35,779 nt of DNA from Alphaproteobacteria bacterium. GTDB lineage: Bacteria > Pseudomonadota > Alphaproteobacteria > Rickettsiales > VGDC01. This document shows positions 24,428-32,679 of the stretch, piece by piece; within the stretch, counting starts at the first letter, position 1, and every line of letters starts with the position of its first letter. A program made the translations under genes and the position numbers. The stretch spans positions 1 through 35,779 of the forward strand of contig JAKUPQ010000019.1 of the NCBI GenBank assembly GCA_022450665.1, read 5' to 3'. Below the pieces are notes generated by a model that had not been told where the DNA came from, did not search any database, and saw only the letters and a list, made by a program, of their open reading frames with translations.

Positions 24428-24468
24428 AAGTCAAAGCAACTCGTAATATTAACTCAAGGAGAATTATC

Positions 24469-24786
24469 ATGGCTACTGCACAACAACAAATTCGCGATCT
24501 GAAATCCGAAGTAAAAGAACTATCTAACCTTGTTGAAAAACAAGCTAAAACTCTTAATAAAGAAATTCATGGTAATGGTCATTATCACATTACCCGCGAT
24601 GAACTTCGCTCCATGGCAGAAAATGCCGGTGCAAGCGCACGTGAATTCGTTTCTGACAAACGCGCTAAAGCATCTGCTTATGCCGGTCAATACGAAGACA
24701 CCGTAGGCGCACACCCATGGAAAAGCACTGCACTTGCGGTTGCAGGTGGCTTGGTACTAGGCGCAATTTTACGCCGCCGTCACTAA
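24469..24786 (+). CDS. ElaB/YqjD/DUF883-family ribosome-associated-type membrane protein
   Basis: 105 residues with a long charged N-terminal coiled-coil (about 3-32 and 45-80) and a C-terminal membrane helix, STALAVAGGLVLGAILRRRH, preceded by HPWKS. The H/D-P-W-x-S then G-x-x-x-G-x-L then RR pattern is the DUF883 signature. E. coli relatives (ElaB, YqjD) are stationary-phase inner-membrane proteins that bind ribosomes. It is followed by a holin-like gene as in the yqjD-yqjE arrangement. CAAGGAGAA is the ribosome-binding site. Confidence 0.92.
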   Translation: MATAQQQIRDLKSEVKELSNLVEKQAKTLNKEIHGNGHYHITRDELRSMAENAGASAREFVSDKRAKASAYAGQYEDTVGAHPWKSTALAVAGGLVLGAILRRRH

Positions 24787-24794
24787 GAGTTACC

Positions 24795-24817
24795 GAAAAA
24801 GGATTTTCCTTTTTCTT
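24795..24817 (+). terminator. Hairpin after ElaB-like gene
   Basis: GAAAAAGG (24795-24802) pairs with CCTTTTTC (24808-24815), a short A/T-rich terminator-like stem. Confidence 0.55.
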
Positions 24818-24828
24818 TAAAATAGTTG

Positions 24829-24871
24829 CGTGGGTCGCGCCGGTTTCCGGCCCGGCCCACGTAATGTTTTA
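24829..24871 (+). terminator. GC-rich hairpin between ElaB-like and YqjE-like genes
   Basis: CGTGGGTCGCGCCGG (24829-24843) pairs with CCGGCCCGGCCCACG (24847-24861) with one mismatch and one G-U, followed by TAATGTTTT. Probably a terminator or partial attenuator. Confidence 0.7.
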
Positions 24872-24909
24872 AAAAGACGTTTGGATTGGAACCAAAAAGG
24901 GGGTTAGCT

Positions 24910-25479
24910 ATGGCTAATACCATAAAAAGAATAGGTTACTGGGCGATAGGGGCATTATTGCCCAATCAGGAAGTATTTAACAACCATATACGCAACATGG
25001 CGCGTGGAGTGATGTTTTTAGTCTGCGGCGGCATGATTATAGCCGCACTGTTTCTGGCAACATTGGCTGGGGTTTATGCATTGCTGCTAGAGCAAGGACT
25101 CTCTGTACTCACCTCTGCCGTACTTACCGCAGTTATTGCACTCATGGGCGCCGCATTATGCTTTTTAATGGCAGAGCGCTCACTTAACCGTGCGTCGCGG
25201 TTAACGGAAGAGCTAAAAATCACCCCGCCTAGCCTTCCAACTGTAAAAGCGGATATCGACATGCAAGAGGGCGTGTCTGTACTGTTTAATGCTTTTATCG
25301 ATGGCTTCCGTGGACGCGGTGAAGTCTATCGTGCGCAAGCGGATTTGTTCGATTATGAAGATGAAGATATAGCCGATGTGCATATACGTCATAAATCGCG
25401 GCATGAGCATTATTATGATGATGACAAAGATATAATTCGCTTCCGACCCCGTCACGAACGCCGTAATGATGTAGGCTAA
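24910..25479 (+). CDS. YqjE-like / phage-holin-superfamily membrane protein
   Basis: 189 residues. Two central membrane helices (about 34-58 and 66-87), an amphipathic N-terminus and a cytoplasmic tail rich in His, Asp and Arg (HIRHKSRHEHYYDDDKDII) fit the YqjE/holin-3-6-like family, normally found next to ElaB/YqjD genes. ATG 24910 is chosen because AAAGGGGG lies just upstream; a longer TTG start would add eight residues covering the ribosome-binding site. Its stop is one base from the convergent RNB nuclease stop. Confidence 0.75.
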   Translation: MANTIKRIGYWAIGALLPNQEVFNNHIRNMARGVMFLVCGGMIIAALFLATLAGVYALLLEQGLSVLTSAVLTAVIALMGAALCFLMAERSLNRASRLTEELKITPPSLPTVKADIDMQEGVSVLFNAFIDGFRGRGEVYRAQADLFDYEDEDIADVHIRHKSRHEHYYDDDKDIIRFRPRHERRNDVG

Positions 25480-25480
25480 T

Positions 25481-27946
25481 CTACATTGAATGCACTTTGG
25501 TGTCTTGCGGCGCACGCGACCAGGTAACCCACCCCGCATCTGAGGCCTGTTGCTCTTTTGGCAGCAGGCCTTTGTCTTGCAGTTTATCGCGCATTGCTTC
25601 AAAACCATAATGCAAGGCATTGTCTTTATTGCGGCCTTCGCTATAAGTCTCCAGCGTTTCTTCATCCATTTTTAGCATTAATTTAACGCCAAAAACACCA
25701 CGCTCGACTTCTTTAATTTCACTACGATCCGGCTCGGTAAGCTGCCAGCTATTTTTTTCGGCCAGTTCACGTACCACATGTGCTGGCTGTGTAGGAAACC
25801 CTATTTCTGTCGGATTTTCCTGCGCGTAAGCACGCTTAAAGCGCATATTACGCAATATGGATGTTGCAGATTTTTCTCGCGCTTGCTCCACCGAAGGCTC
25901 AGCCACAAACCCAACAATAGGGTATTGAATGCCGGGGCCATAAACCTGATAGGCAAAACTATATTGCCCGTCTGGGCGCTCACGAGGGCCAAGCTCGCGT
26001 ATGGTCAAGTCCATATTCTCCGCCATTTCGTGCAATACATCAGCGCGTTTGCGTTCATCATTGGCCAGTTCGGCATAAAGCGGCGTGGGCAAAATCGTCT
26101 GATCCAACGGCCCCAACTCGCCAAATGTTAGAGCGCGAATAAAATTAAATGTTGCATGGCGCGCGCAATCTTTTTGTGTGTAACCCAAAGAATATGTTGG
26201 CGCGGCATATTCACGATTACCCAGCTCCGGCATATAGGTCACCATCAAAGCTGCATCGATTTGTTGTTGCACCCCACCCGCTGTTAAAAGCGGCATAGCT
26301 TTTTCTGCTGCACTGTCACGTATTTTTGCTTCCACCACGTTTGTTTCTGGATGTATTTCGCCTTCTTTTTTGCCTTTTTCAAAAATGTTATTCACCACCA
26401 TAGGGTCATGTTCAATCGTATTCAGCGCCTTGCGCTTTAATCCGCGCCATTGTTTATCTTGATACGATTCATTCAAAATAAGTATGCTGTAGCAATCAGG
26501 CACCAGATCAATGGTGTTTTGGTGAATTCGCTTAGCGGTTTCCTGCGCGAGTCCTGTATTGATTCGTCCGGTCACTGCAGCTCTGCGAAGCAAAGCTGAA
26601 AACGCATTGGTATTAAATTTATCAAAATTACCCGTTGCCAAATCATCTTCGATTCGCTCGTTCCATTTATCCAGATTGCGGCGGTTTAATTCGGTAACAG
26701 CTTCTACTTCATCATCCTGTGCGGCGTTCAGGTTGGGCGTAATTAATGATAATTCTTTATGGGTATACGGCAAATCAGGTTTGAGCGCTGCCGCCGCCAA
26801 TCGGCTTTTAGGGTCAGAATTTGCGGCGCTGCGCTCTACTGATTTGACATCCACCTGCTGCAGCAACTCATCCATAGATTCCCTAAGCGCACGCTCAGCT
26901 AACACACGGTTATGCCCCTGCGAATGATGCACGGCAAATGTTTTTGACATCAGGTTATCTGCCTGCTCCCACACCATCGGCAAAAACTCGGCCTTATTAC
27001 GCTCGACATGCGATACTACGCAGTCACTCAATTCATTTGCCACGCCTTCCACTACATCCATCACATAATGCTGCATGCGCTGATTAACCAGATCGGCATA
27101 ACGGCGAATGGGCGAAGTACAATGGCTATATGCCCCCACTAACCCTTCGCTGCTGCGTAAGGAATAATGCCCCTGATCGTAGGGTTGATATTCTGCACGA
27201 CTAGTGTTATCCGGCGAAGCAAGGTGGTTGCGATATAAAAACGGCAGGTCGGTATTGCTGAAAAAATTGGCGATTTCATTGTTTGCGAAAATCATAGCCA
27301 CCTGCACCAGCTTGCTTGCGGCCATGGCTCCGGCATCTGCCTGATGCAAAATACCAGCTTTATCCATGTAGGTATCACTGCCACCACCCAGCTCCATAGG
27401 TGGGCGCGCCGAGTCTTTGATTCCTCTGGCAATGCGCCCCAGCATCTCCATATCATCGCCTTCTTGAATCATGCGATGGGATGCCGTGGCATAATCCTGA
27501 CATTCAGATTCGATAATGGTGCGAGTAAACCGCACTCCTTGCGATTTGAACTGTTCGTCCAGATCGATCGATATTGTAACCCCAAGCCGTTTTTGCTCAT
27601 GCTCTAAGCTAAAGCGATCTTCGGATAGAATAAACGGAAACATCGGATCTCGCGCTGGCGGACGATAAATCGTAAAGGCACGACTTTGCGCGGCAGCGTC
27701 TAATGGGCTATTTTTGGGAATATGCGCAGCAACATCGGCAATGGTTACATGTAGTGCATAGCCTGTGGGAGTTTTTTCGGCATATACTGCATCATCGCGA
27801 TCGGTAGCGCGTGTGGGATCAATATCATCAATAGGGTAGCCCTTTACCACGGGGCGCGTGTGTCTGTCGATAAAGCGGATATGCCCTGTCGCAGTTGCGA
27901 CGCTTTGTTCGTGTAGACTAAAGGCCCGTTTTTTTAGACCTGGCAT
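25481..27946 (-). CDS. RNB-domain exoribonuclease with C-terminal dsRBD-like repeats
   Basis: An 821-residue protein starting almost directly with the RNase II/R catalytic domain. The four Mg2+ aspartates are D43, D49, D51 and D52 (IDPTRATDRDDA), with the spacing of RNase II D201/D207/D209/D210. The RNB motif HCTSPIRRYADL is at 275-286. The usual N-terminal cold-shock domains and C-terminal S1 domain are absent. Instead the last about 300 residues appear to hold three alpha-beta-beta-beta-alpha repeats resembling dsRNA-binding domains (about 514-606, 634-703 and 719-790). The best are VLHEMAENMDL with YSFAYQVYGPGIQYPIVGF, and PAHVVRELAEKNSW with GVFGVKLMLKM. It probably degrades RNA 3' to 5', possibly structured RNA. 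The dsRBD reading is my inference by eye. Confidence 0.85.
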   Translation of the reverse strand: MPGLKKRAFSLHEQSVATATGHIRFIDRHTRPVVKGYPIDDIDPTRATDRDDAVYAEKTPTGYALHVTIADVAAHIPKNSPLDAAAQSRAFTIYRPPARDPMFPFILSEDRFSLEHEQKRLGVTISIDLDEQFKSQGVRFTRTIIESECQDYATASHRMIQEGDDMEMLGRIARGIKDSARPPMELGGGSDTYMDKAGILHQADAGAMAASKLVQVAMIFANNEIANFFSNTDLPFLYRNHLASPDNTSRAEYQPYDQGHYSLRSSEGLVGAYSHCTSPIRRYADLVNQRMQHYVMDVVEGVANELSDCVVSHVERNKAEFLPMVWEQADNLMSKTFAVHHSQGHNRVLAERALRESMDELLQQVDVKSVERSAANSDPKSRLAAAALKPDLPYTHKELSLITPNLNAAQDDEVEAVTELNRRNLDKWNERIEDDLATGNFDKFNTNAFSALLRRAAVTGRINTGLAQETAKRIHQNTIDLVPDCYSILILNESYQDKQWRGLKRKALNTIEHDPMVVNNIFEKGKKEGEIHPETNVVEAKIRDSAAEKAMPLLTAGGVQQQIDAALMVTYMPELGNREYAAPTYSLGYTQKDCARHATFNFIRALTFGELGPLDQTILPTPLYAELANDERKRADVLHEMAENMDLTIRELGPRERPDGQYSFAYQVYGPGIQYPIVGFVAEPSVEQAREKSATSILRNMRFKRAYAQENPTEIGFPTQPAHVVRELAEKNSWQLTEPDRSEIKEVERGVFGVKLMLKMDEETLETYSEGRNKDNALHYGFEAMRDKLQDKGLLPKEQQASDAGWVTWSRAPQDTKVHSM

Positions 27947-28113
27947 AATATGTATTCCGCCATCAGCATTATATATTCCATCATATTATTCCCTTATAAT
28001 CTATCATGCACCCTATTGTCTGCCAAGCAGTTTAACTATGCATCCCGCTTGCTATTATACGTCATATAAGTATTATTCACTCCTGAAATATAAACTAAAA
28101 ACCAAGTAATGTT

Positions 28114-30357
28114 ATGTCGCTTCGCCTGCCTACAAAAATCCGTACTGTCTTCACTCTGCTAGTGCGCAGCTTGTGCCGCATATATTTTCGCCCGGGCTGG
28201 ATTGAACATGGCGCCCACGACACTACCATGCCGTCAGGATTATACATTACCAACTATAAGTCATGGATAGATCCACTACTGCTAATGGTGCTGTTGGAAA
28301 AAGAATTTCGTAATACCGCACCCGATTTTGCATTAGCAATCAATATCCGCCACAAAAAATATTGGGTGAGCCGCTGGACAGAAAAATTGGGAAATGTCAT
28401 ATATTTTGATCCATCCCGTAGCGATGCGCCTTGTAACGAAGCATTGAGTGACGCAACACAAAGCGAGCGATGTGTTATTATTATGCCCGAGGGTCGCCCA
28501 ACGGATACAGGAGCATTACTACCAATATGCGATGTACTTGCGACCATTCTTTCTAAAACCGAACGGGAACTGCATCCTATTTATATAGACGGTACGCAAT
28601 GCACGCGATTTTCTAATGAAAAACCTCGCCAAAACCGCACTGCACTGTGGCCACGTGTAACATTGCATTTATTTCCTGCACAAAAACTTACATTACCCGA
28701 TAATTTAAAAGCACGGGAACGTACGCGCAAAGCAGCCGATGCGCTTTATGATATATTGTCGCAAATAGCTTATGAGCATTACGATTATCATTGCACATTA
28801 TTTAGAGGCATTTTGCGTGCGATGCACCGTCAGGGTGGAAAGCATATTATTGCCGAAGATGTGGAGCGTAATCGCCTCAGCTATCGCAAACTGGTTGCCG
28901 GAAGTTACGTGTTAGGTAAAGCCATTGCCAAGCGTTTGCACAAAAACGAGCAGACTGTAGGCGTGATGCTGCCCAGCGTGAACGGCGCATTAGTGACATT
29001 TTGTGGCTTGCAAGCCTATGGTCGTATTCCGGCAATGCTGAACTTTACAGCCGGACGGCGCAATATATGTCTTGCCGCAAAAACCGCAAGTATTCACACG
29101 GTAATAACCTCCAAACGCTTTGTAAAAATTTCCGAACTGGAACAAACCATCAACGCCCTGCGTGAACAAGGGCAAAAAATTCTGTATTTGGAAGATTTGC
29201 GCAAAGAAATTGGCCTTTTTGCAAAGCTTGCCGGCCTGAAGCGCGCATTGCGCGGCTTTAAAGGCTATGAGTCGCTGCACACCGAAACCACACTGGCCTT
29301 TGACAGCGAACGTCCGGCAGTGATTTTATTTACATCTGGCTCTGAAGGTGCGCCTAAAGGCGTAGCATTAAGTCATGAAAATCTCATGGCGAATATTGCT
29401 CAACTGCAAAGCCGCATCGACTTTGGCATTGCCGATTGCATTTTTAATCCCCTGCCCATGTTCCATACTTCTGGTCTGACAGGCGGATTTATTTTGCCGC
29501 TTATGAGTGGCATGAAAATGTTTTTATACCCCTCCCCTCTACACTATCAAACCATTGCCGAGCTGATTGCCGACACACAATCGACCATTTTGTTTGCAAC
29601 TGATACCTTTCTGAATGGCTATGCCCGCTATAGCCATCCATATTATCTGCATCGCCTGCGCTATGTATTTGCCGGCGCCGAAAAACTGCGCCCAGAAACC
29701 TGCCGTTTATGGTCGGATCGTTTTGGTGTACGCATCTTTGAAGGCTATGGCGCAACAGAAACTGCTCCCATTCTGGCCTTCAAAACACCTATGCAATTCA
29801 AGCCAGAATCCGTTGTGCGCCTAGCACCCGGCATCAATCATCAACTAAAGCCTGTAGAAGGTATAGAAAAAGGTGGCAATCTGATGGTGAAAGCGCCCAA
29901 TGTGATGCTGGGCTACCTGTTGCTAGACAATCCAGAAAACCTTGTTGCACCTGAGGAAGGCTGGTATGATACCGGTGATATTGTGGATATTGATGATGAA
30001 GGCTTTGTGCATTTGATTGGCCGCGCTAAGCGCTTTGCCAAAATAGGCGGAGAAATGGTTTCACTGGGCGGCGTAGAGCAATATATCAGCAAGTTATGGC
30101 CTGACACTTTCCACGCCGTAATTTCTGAGCCAGACAGCCGCAAGGGCGAACAGCTTACGCTTATTACCACCCATGCTGATGCAGAACGCCAAGAAATCAA
30201 TGGCTATTTCCGCGAACAAGGCATACCCGAATTATATGTGCCACGCACACTATACATTATTAATGAGTTGCCCGTTCTTGGCAGCGGAAAGACAGATTAC
30301 CCTGCGTTAAAAGATTGGGTTGCCGAACAGAAGAAACCCCGTGCTAAAACAAGTTAA
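28114..30357 (+). CDS. Aas paralogue with degenerate acyltransferase domain
   Basis: A 747-residue protein co-linear with the Aas-like protein at 5113. The N-terminal PlsC-type domain keeps MPEGR (124-128), but its catalytic HX4D has become Y48-KSWI-D53 (codon TAT in place of His), so acyl transfer is probably lost or changed. The acyl-ACP/acyl-CoA synthetase half is intact: FTSGSEGAPKG, YGATETAP, YDTGD and C-terminal GSGKTDY with the catalytic Lys. It may activate fatty acids without the remodelling step. It is divergent from the RNB gene, with no strong ribosome-binding site. Confidence 0.87.
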   Translation: MSLRLPTKIRTVFTLLVRSLCRIYFRPGWIEHGAHDTTMPSGLYITNYKSWIDPLLLMVLLEKEFRNTAPDFALAINIRHKKYWVSRWTEKLGNVIYFDPSRSDAPCNEALSDATQSERCVIIMPEGRPTDTGALLPICDVLATILSKTERELHPIYIDGTQCTRFSNEKPRQNRTALWPRVTLHLFPAQKLTLPDNLKARERTRKAADALYDILSQIAYEHYDYHCTLFRGILRAMHRQGGKHIIAEDVERNRLSYRKLVAGSYVLGKAIAKRLHKNEQTVGVMLPSVNGALVTFCGLQAYGRIPAMLNFTAGRRNICLAAKTASIHTVITSKRFVKISELEQTINALREQGQKILYLEDLRKEIGLFAKLAGLKRALRGFKGYESLHTETTLAFDSERPAVILFTSGSEGAPKGVALSHENLMANIAQLQSRIDFGIADCIFNPLPMFHTSGLTGGFILPLMSGMKMFLYPSPLHYQTIAELIADTQSTILFATDTFLNGYARYSHPYYLHRLRYVFAGAEKLRPETCRLWSDRFGVRIFEGYGATETAPILAFKTPMQFKPESVVRLAPGINHQLKPVEGIEKGGNLMVKAPNVMLGYLLLDNPENLVAPEEGWYDTGDIVDIDDEGFVHLIGRAKRFAKIGGEMVSLGGVEQYISKLWPDTFHAVISEPDSRKGEQLTLITTHADAERQEINGYFREQGIPELYVPRTLYIINELPVLGSGKTDYPALKDWVAEQKKPRAKTS

Positions 30358-30436
30358 AATTCTGTTTCGCATTTACAAGCCTGTAACAACGCGCTAATTT
30401 CATAACAGCAAATAACTAAGTAAGGCACTTCGTACT

Positions 30437-30790
30437 ATGGCAATGAATGTTACGTTCAAAGCAGGTCAGGTTATTTTTCGCGAAGGCGATCAAGCCGATG
30501 CTTTTTATGTATTACGCACCGGAAAAATCCGCATTACCCGTGGCGGCGTTTTGCTGGAAGAAATTGGTCGCGATGCTTTTTTTGGCGAAATGGCACTTAT
30601 TGATACGGGAGGGCGCTCTGCCACCGCTACCGCCGTTATCGAGACAGAATGCGTTGAAGTACAGGCTGCCGACTTTAATAAACGTCTGCAACACTTGGAT
30701 CCTGTAATGCAAGGAATTTTCCGCGTATTGGTAGAACGGATACGTCGTTTAGATAGAATTATCGCCAAAAACGACACTACCGATTATTAA
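30437..30790 (+). CDS. Stand-alone cyclic-nucleotide-binding domain protein
   Basis: A 117-residue CRP-type beta-roll. The N-terminus is TFKAGQVIFREGDQADAFYVL, and the phosphate-binding cassette FGEMALIDTGGRSATA (about 52-67) has the Gly-Glu and Arg-Ser positions needed to hold cNMP. A C-terminal helix (RVLVERIRRLDRII) follows. There is no HTH or effector domain, so it should act by binding a partner. A terminator follows at 30798. Confidence 0.9.
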   Translation: MAMNVTFKAGQVIFREGDQADAFYVLRTGKIRITRGGVLLEEIGRDAFFGEMALIDTGGRSATATAVIETECVEVQAADFNKRLQHLDPVMQGIFRVLVERIRRLDRIIAKNDTTDY

Positions 30791-30797
30791 GCAAAAA

Positions 30798-30823
30798 AAA
30801 GAGGAGCATTTCTGCCCCTCTTT
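30798..30823. terminator. Bidirectional terminator
   Basis: AAAGAGGAGCA (30798-30808) pairs with TGCCCCTCTTT (30813-30823) with one mismatch, flanked by an A run on the left and TTT on the right. It serves the cNMP gene and the convergent lipoprotein gene. Confidence 0.85.
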
Positions 30824-30847
30824 CTGAGTTTTTGTCCATATCACAAT

Positions 30848-31039
30848 TTAGTGACAGCGCCCTTGCTTTTTCAAGCCCGGAGGGCATCCTTTATGTTTGT
30901 TTTTGTGCTTATGCTTACCCGCTTTATGGTAATCGCCATCTACACCATAATGAATACTTCCTCCATGAGGCCGCGCTTCATGGTTTGCGTAGCACGCAGA
31001 CATGCTTAATAATGCAGCAAATATAATCAGTTTACGCAT
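30848..31039 (-). CDS. His-rich small lipoprotein with CPPG motif
   Basis: 63 residues: a signal with lipobox SMSAC (cysteine about 16), a His/Lys-rich middle (YHKAGKHKHKNKHKG) and the C-terminus GCPPGLKKQGRCH. AAGGAGG is the ribosome-binding site. The C-P-P-G-x-x-K-x-G-x-C motif recurs at the end of the neighbouring lipoprotein (31096), implying duplication. Histidine richness suggests metal binding, but this is not proven. Confidence 0.78.
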   Translation of the reverse strand: MRKLIIFAALLSMSACYANHEARPHGGSIHYGVDGDYHKAGKHKHKNKHKGCPPGLKKQGRCH

Positions 31040-31095
31040 AAAACCTCCTTAATGCATAAATAGTGAGAGGACAATGTTATGCCGTCATGCACTAA

Positions 31096-31416
31096 TTAGC
31101 AATCACCACGTTTTGCTGCACCGGGAGGGCAGGAATTATACATCCATTTGTCGTCATTCTGACGCATATACGAATCATGATCCTGACCAACCACTACATC
31201 GCCATGACGATTATCTACGTGGCCGTGGGCATTCATATTATGCGCTGCATAGGGGTGGGTACCACTATAATGGCGCGAACCGTGATAGCCTGTATGATGC
31301 TTGCTGCCATGATGTGACTTAACCGAGGTGTTATCATTTGGATAATCCTGATAGACGCCGCATGCGCTCAAAGTAAGCAAACTAACAGCAGCCAAAAGCT
31401 TAATAGAAAATTTCAT
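31096..31416 (-). CDS. His-rich lipoprotein with CPPG motif
   Basis: 106 residues: a signal with lipobox TLSAC (cysteine about 19), a His/Tyr/Gly/Asp-rich low-complexity middle (for example HHGSKHHTGYHGSRHYSG), and the C-terminus NSCPPGAAKRGDC. AAGGAGAA precedes the ATG. It is 56 bp upstream of the smaller His-rich lipoprotein, with which it probably forms an operon. Function unknown; metal binding or surface exposure is possible. Confidence 0.8.
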   Translation of the reverse strand: MKFSIKLLAAVSLLTLSACGVYQDYPNDNTSVKSHHGSKHHTGYHGSRHYSGTHPYAAHNMNAHGHVDNRHGDVVVGQDHDSYMRQNDDKWMYNSCPPGAAKRGDC

Positions 31417-31502
31417 TATATTCTCCTTTAGAAGTTGCGAGTGCTTTAAGTGTTAACCACCGCAATATAAAAATGCCGTATGTCACACAGAAGCTGGCAC
31501 AG

Positions 31503-32087
31503 TCATAATGAAACATTTTCTTGTAGCAACTCGTCTATTGCTACAGAAATCTTGGAAGATGATGGCGAGGTAACCGTTGAAAACCATGCATGTATCTTGC
31601 CATTGGGAGCAATCAGATATTTATGAAAGTTCCACTTAGGCGCGGCCAGCACCCCTTTTTCCTGCCGCGCCCACTGATAAAACGGATGCGCATTGTCGCC
31701 CTTAACATGTATTTTTTCAGTGAGCAGAAAATTTGTACCAAACTGCGTTTTACAAAAATCTTTAATTTGCGCATTGCTGCCCGGCTCCTGTCCGCCAAAA
31801 TCATTAGACGGCACTGCAATAATAACCAGCCCTTTGGATGCATATTTTTCGTGAAGGGATTCAAGCGCAGCATATTGCTTAGTAAACCCACATTCCGATG
31901 CGGTGTTAACAATTAGCACTGGCTTACCCTTGAATTGCGCCAAAGGTAATGGCTCACCACTGATTGCTACAAAGCTGAAATCATGCGCCACTTGCCCCTC
32001 AACAGCCACATCGCCTGCATTCGCTTTTGCAGCACAAATCAACCCTAATGGTACACAGATAAGTGCGTAGTAGAGCTTCTTTAACAT
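31503..32087 (-). CDS. Secreted glutathione peroxidase
   Basis: 194 residues from ATG 32087, which has GAGGA upstream and opens a signal peptide (MLKKLYYALICVPLGLICAA; cleavage about ANA). A longer frame back to 32216 adds an implausible N-terminus. The catalytic tetrad is visible: peroxidatic C66 (NTASECGFT), Gln100 (NDFGGQEPGS), Trp152 and Asn153 (APKWNFHKYL). A second Cys (FCKTQFG) may be the resolving residue. It should detoxify peroxides outside the cytoplasm. tRNA-Val lies 171 bp upstream. Confidence 0.9.
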   Translation of the reverse strand: MLKKLYYALICVPLGLICAAKANAGDVAVEGQVAHDFSFVAISGEPLPLAQFKGKPVLIVNTASECGFTKQYAALESLHEKYASKGLVIIAVPSNDFGGQEPGSNAQIKDFCKTQFGTNFLLTEKIHVKGDNAHPFYQWARQEKGVLAAPKWNFHKYLIAPNGKIHAWFSTVTSPSSSKISVAIDELLQENVSL

Positions 32088-32257
32088 GGCATCCTCGATT
32101 GTTTGGGAATTTAAATACGCAGAAGTATCTATACCTGCATTATTTGATTGACGAAAACCTTGGCAGATAGGATAAAAGACCCCTGTTAAATATGTCATAC
32201 ATATTGTCTGATTCAAGCAAGCAAATGCAGAATCTGCCGTTGCAACTGGATATATAA

Positions 32258-32334
32258 GGGCGGTTAGCTCAGTTGGTTAGAGCGCTACGTTGACATCGTA
32301 GAGGTCGATGGTTCGAATCCATTACCGCCCACCA
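32258..32334 (+). tRNA. tRNA-Val(GAC)
   Basis: The acceptor stem GGGCGGT (32258-32264) pairs with ACCGCCC (32324-32330). The anticodon arm CTACG-TTGACAT-CGTAG gives GAC. The T-loop GTTCGAATC is standard and the 3' CCA is encoded (32332-32334). Confidence 0.97.
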
Positions 32335-32463
32335 TGCCATTTTATCTTTATATTGCAATAACTTAACCCACAGCCAATCTCGCGCTGTGTGTGCCGTTGC
32401 GCGCTAGGCAGTGTGTTTGTGATCCTTGCTCATGCTTGGTTTTGAGCCATTTGTGATGGGTTT

Positions 32464-32679
32464 CTACCGCCAAGACTCAAACCGCAAATTTTCTAAGACC
32501 GCCTTAAGAAATTTTTCGTCAATTCCGAACTCTGATGCAGCATTATTAATAAGTGATTCGTTATTACGGATGAATTCTCCTGCTCCTACATTATCTTGTA
32601 AATTGTAGTATACGGGGAGGCCAAAGCTAATCTCCCTTCTTTTTTTGAAGAAAGGTAAACTTTTTCCCTTTAAAAACAT
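32464..32679 (-). pseudogene. Fragment resembling a transglycosylase/lysozyme-type N-terminus
   Basis: A 71-residue frame overlapping the 3' end of the HlyC-like relic in another frame. Its later part, NNESLINNAASEFGIDEKFL followed by KAVLE, resembles the start of a lytic-transglycosylase-type domain, ending near where the catalytic Glu would lie. It then stops. It may be an independent truncated gene or the frameshifted tail of the upstream relic. Low certainty. Confidence 0.35.

Noticed and set aside
27858-28109. 83-residue plus-strand ORF between the RNB nuclease and the Aas paralogue
   Set aside because: It starts inside the RNB gene and its composition reflects A/T-rich intergenic sequence; no ribosome-binding site and no domain.
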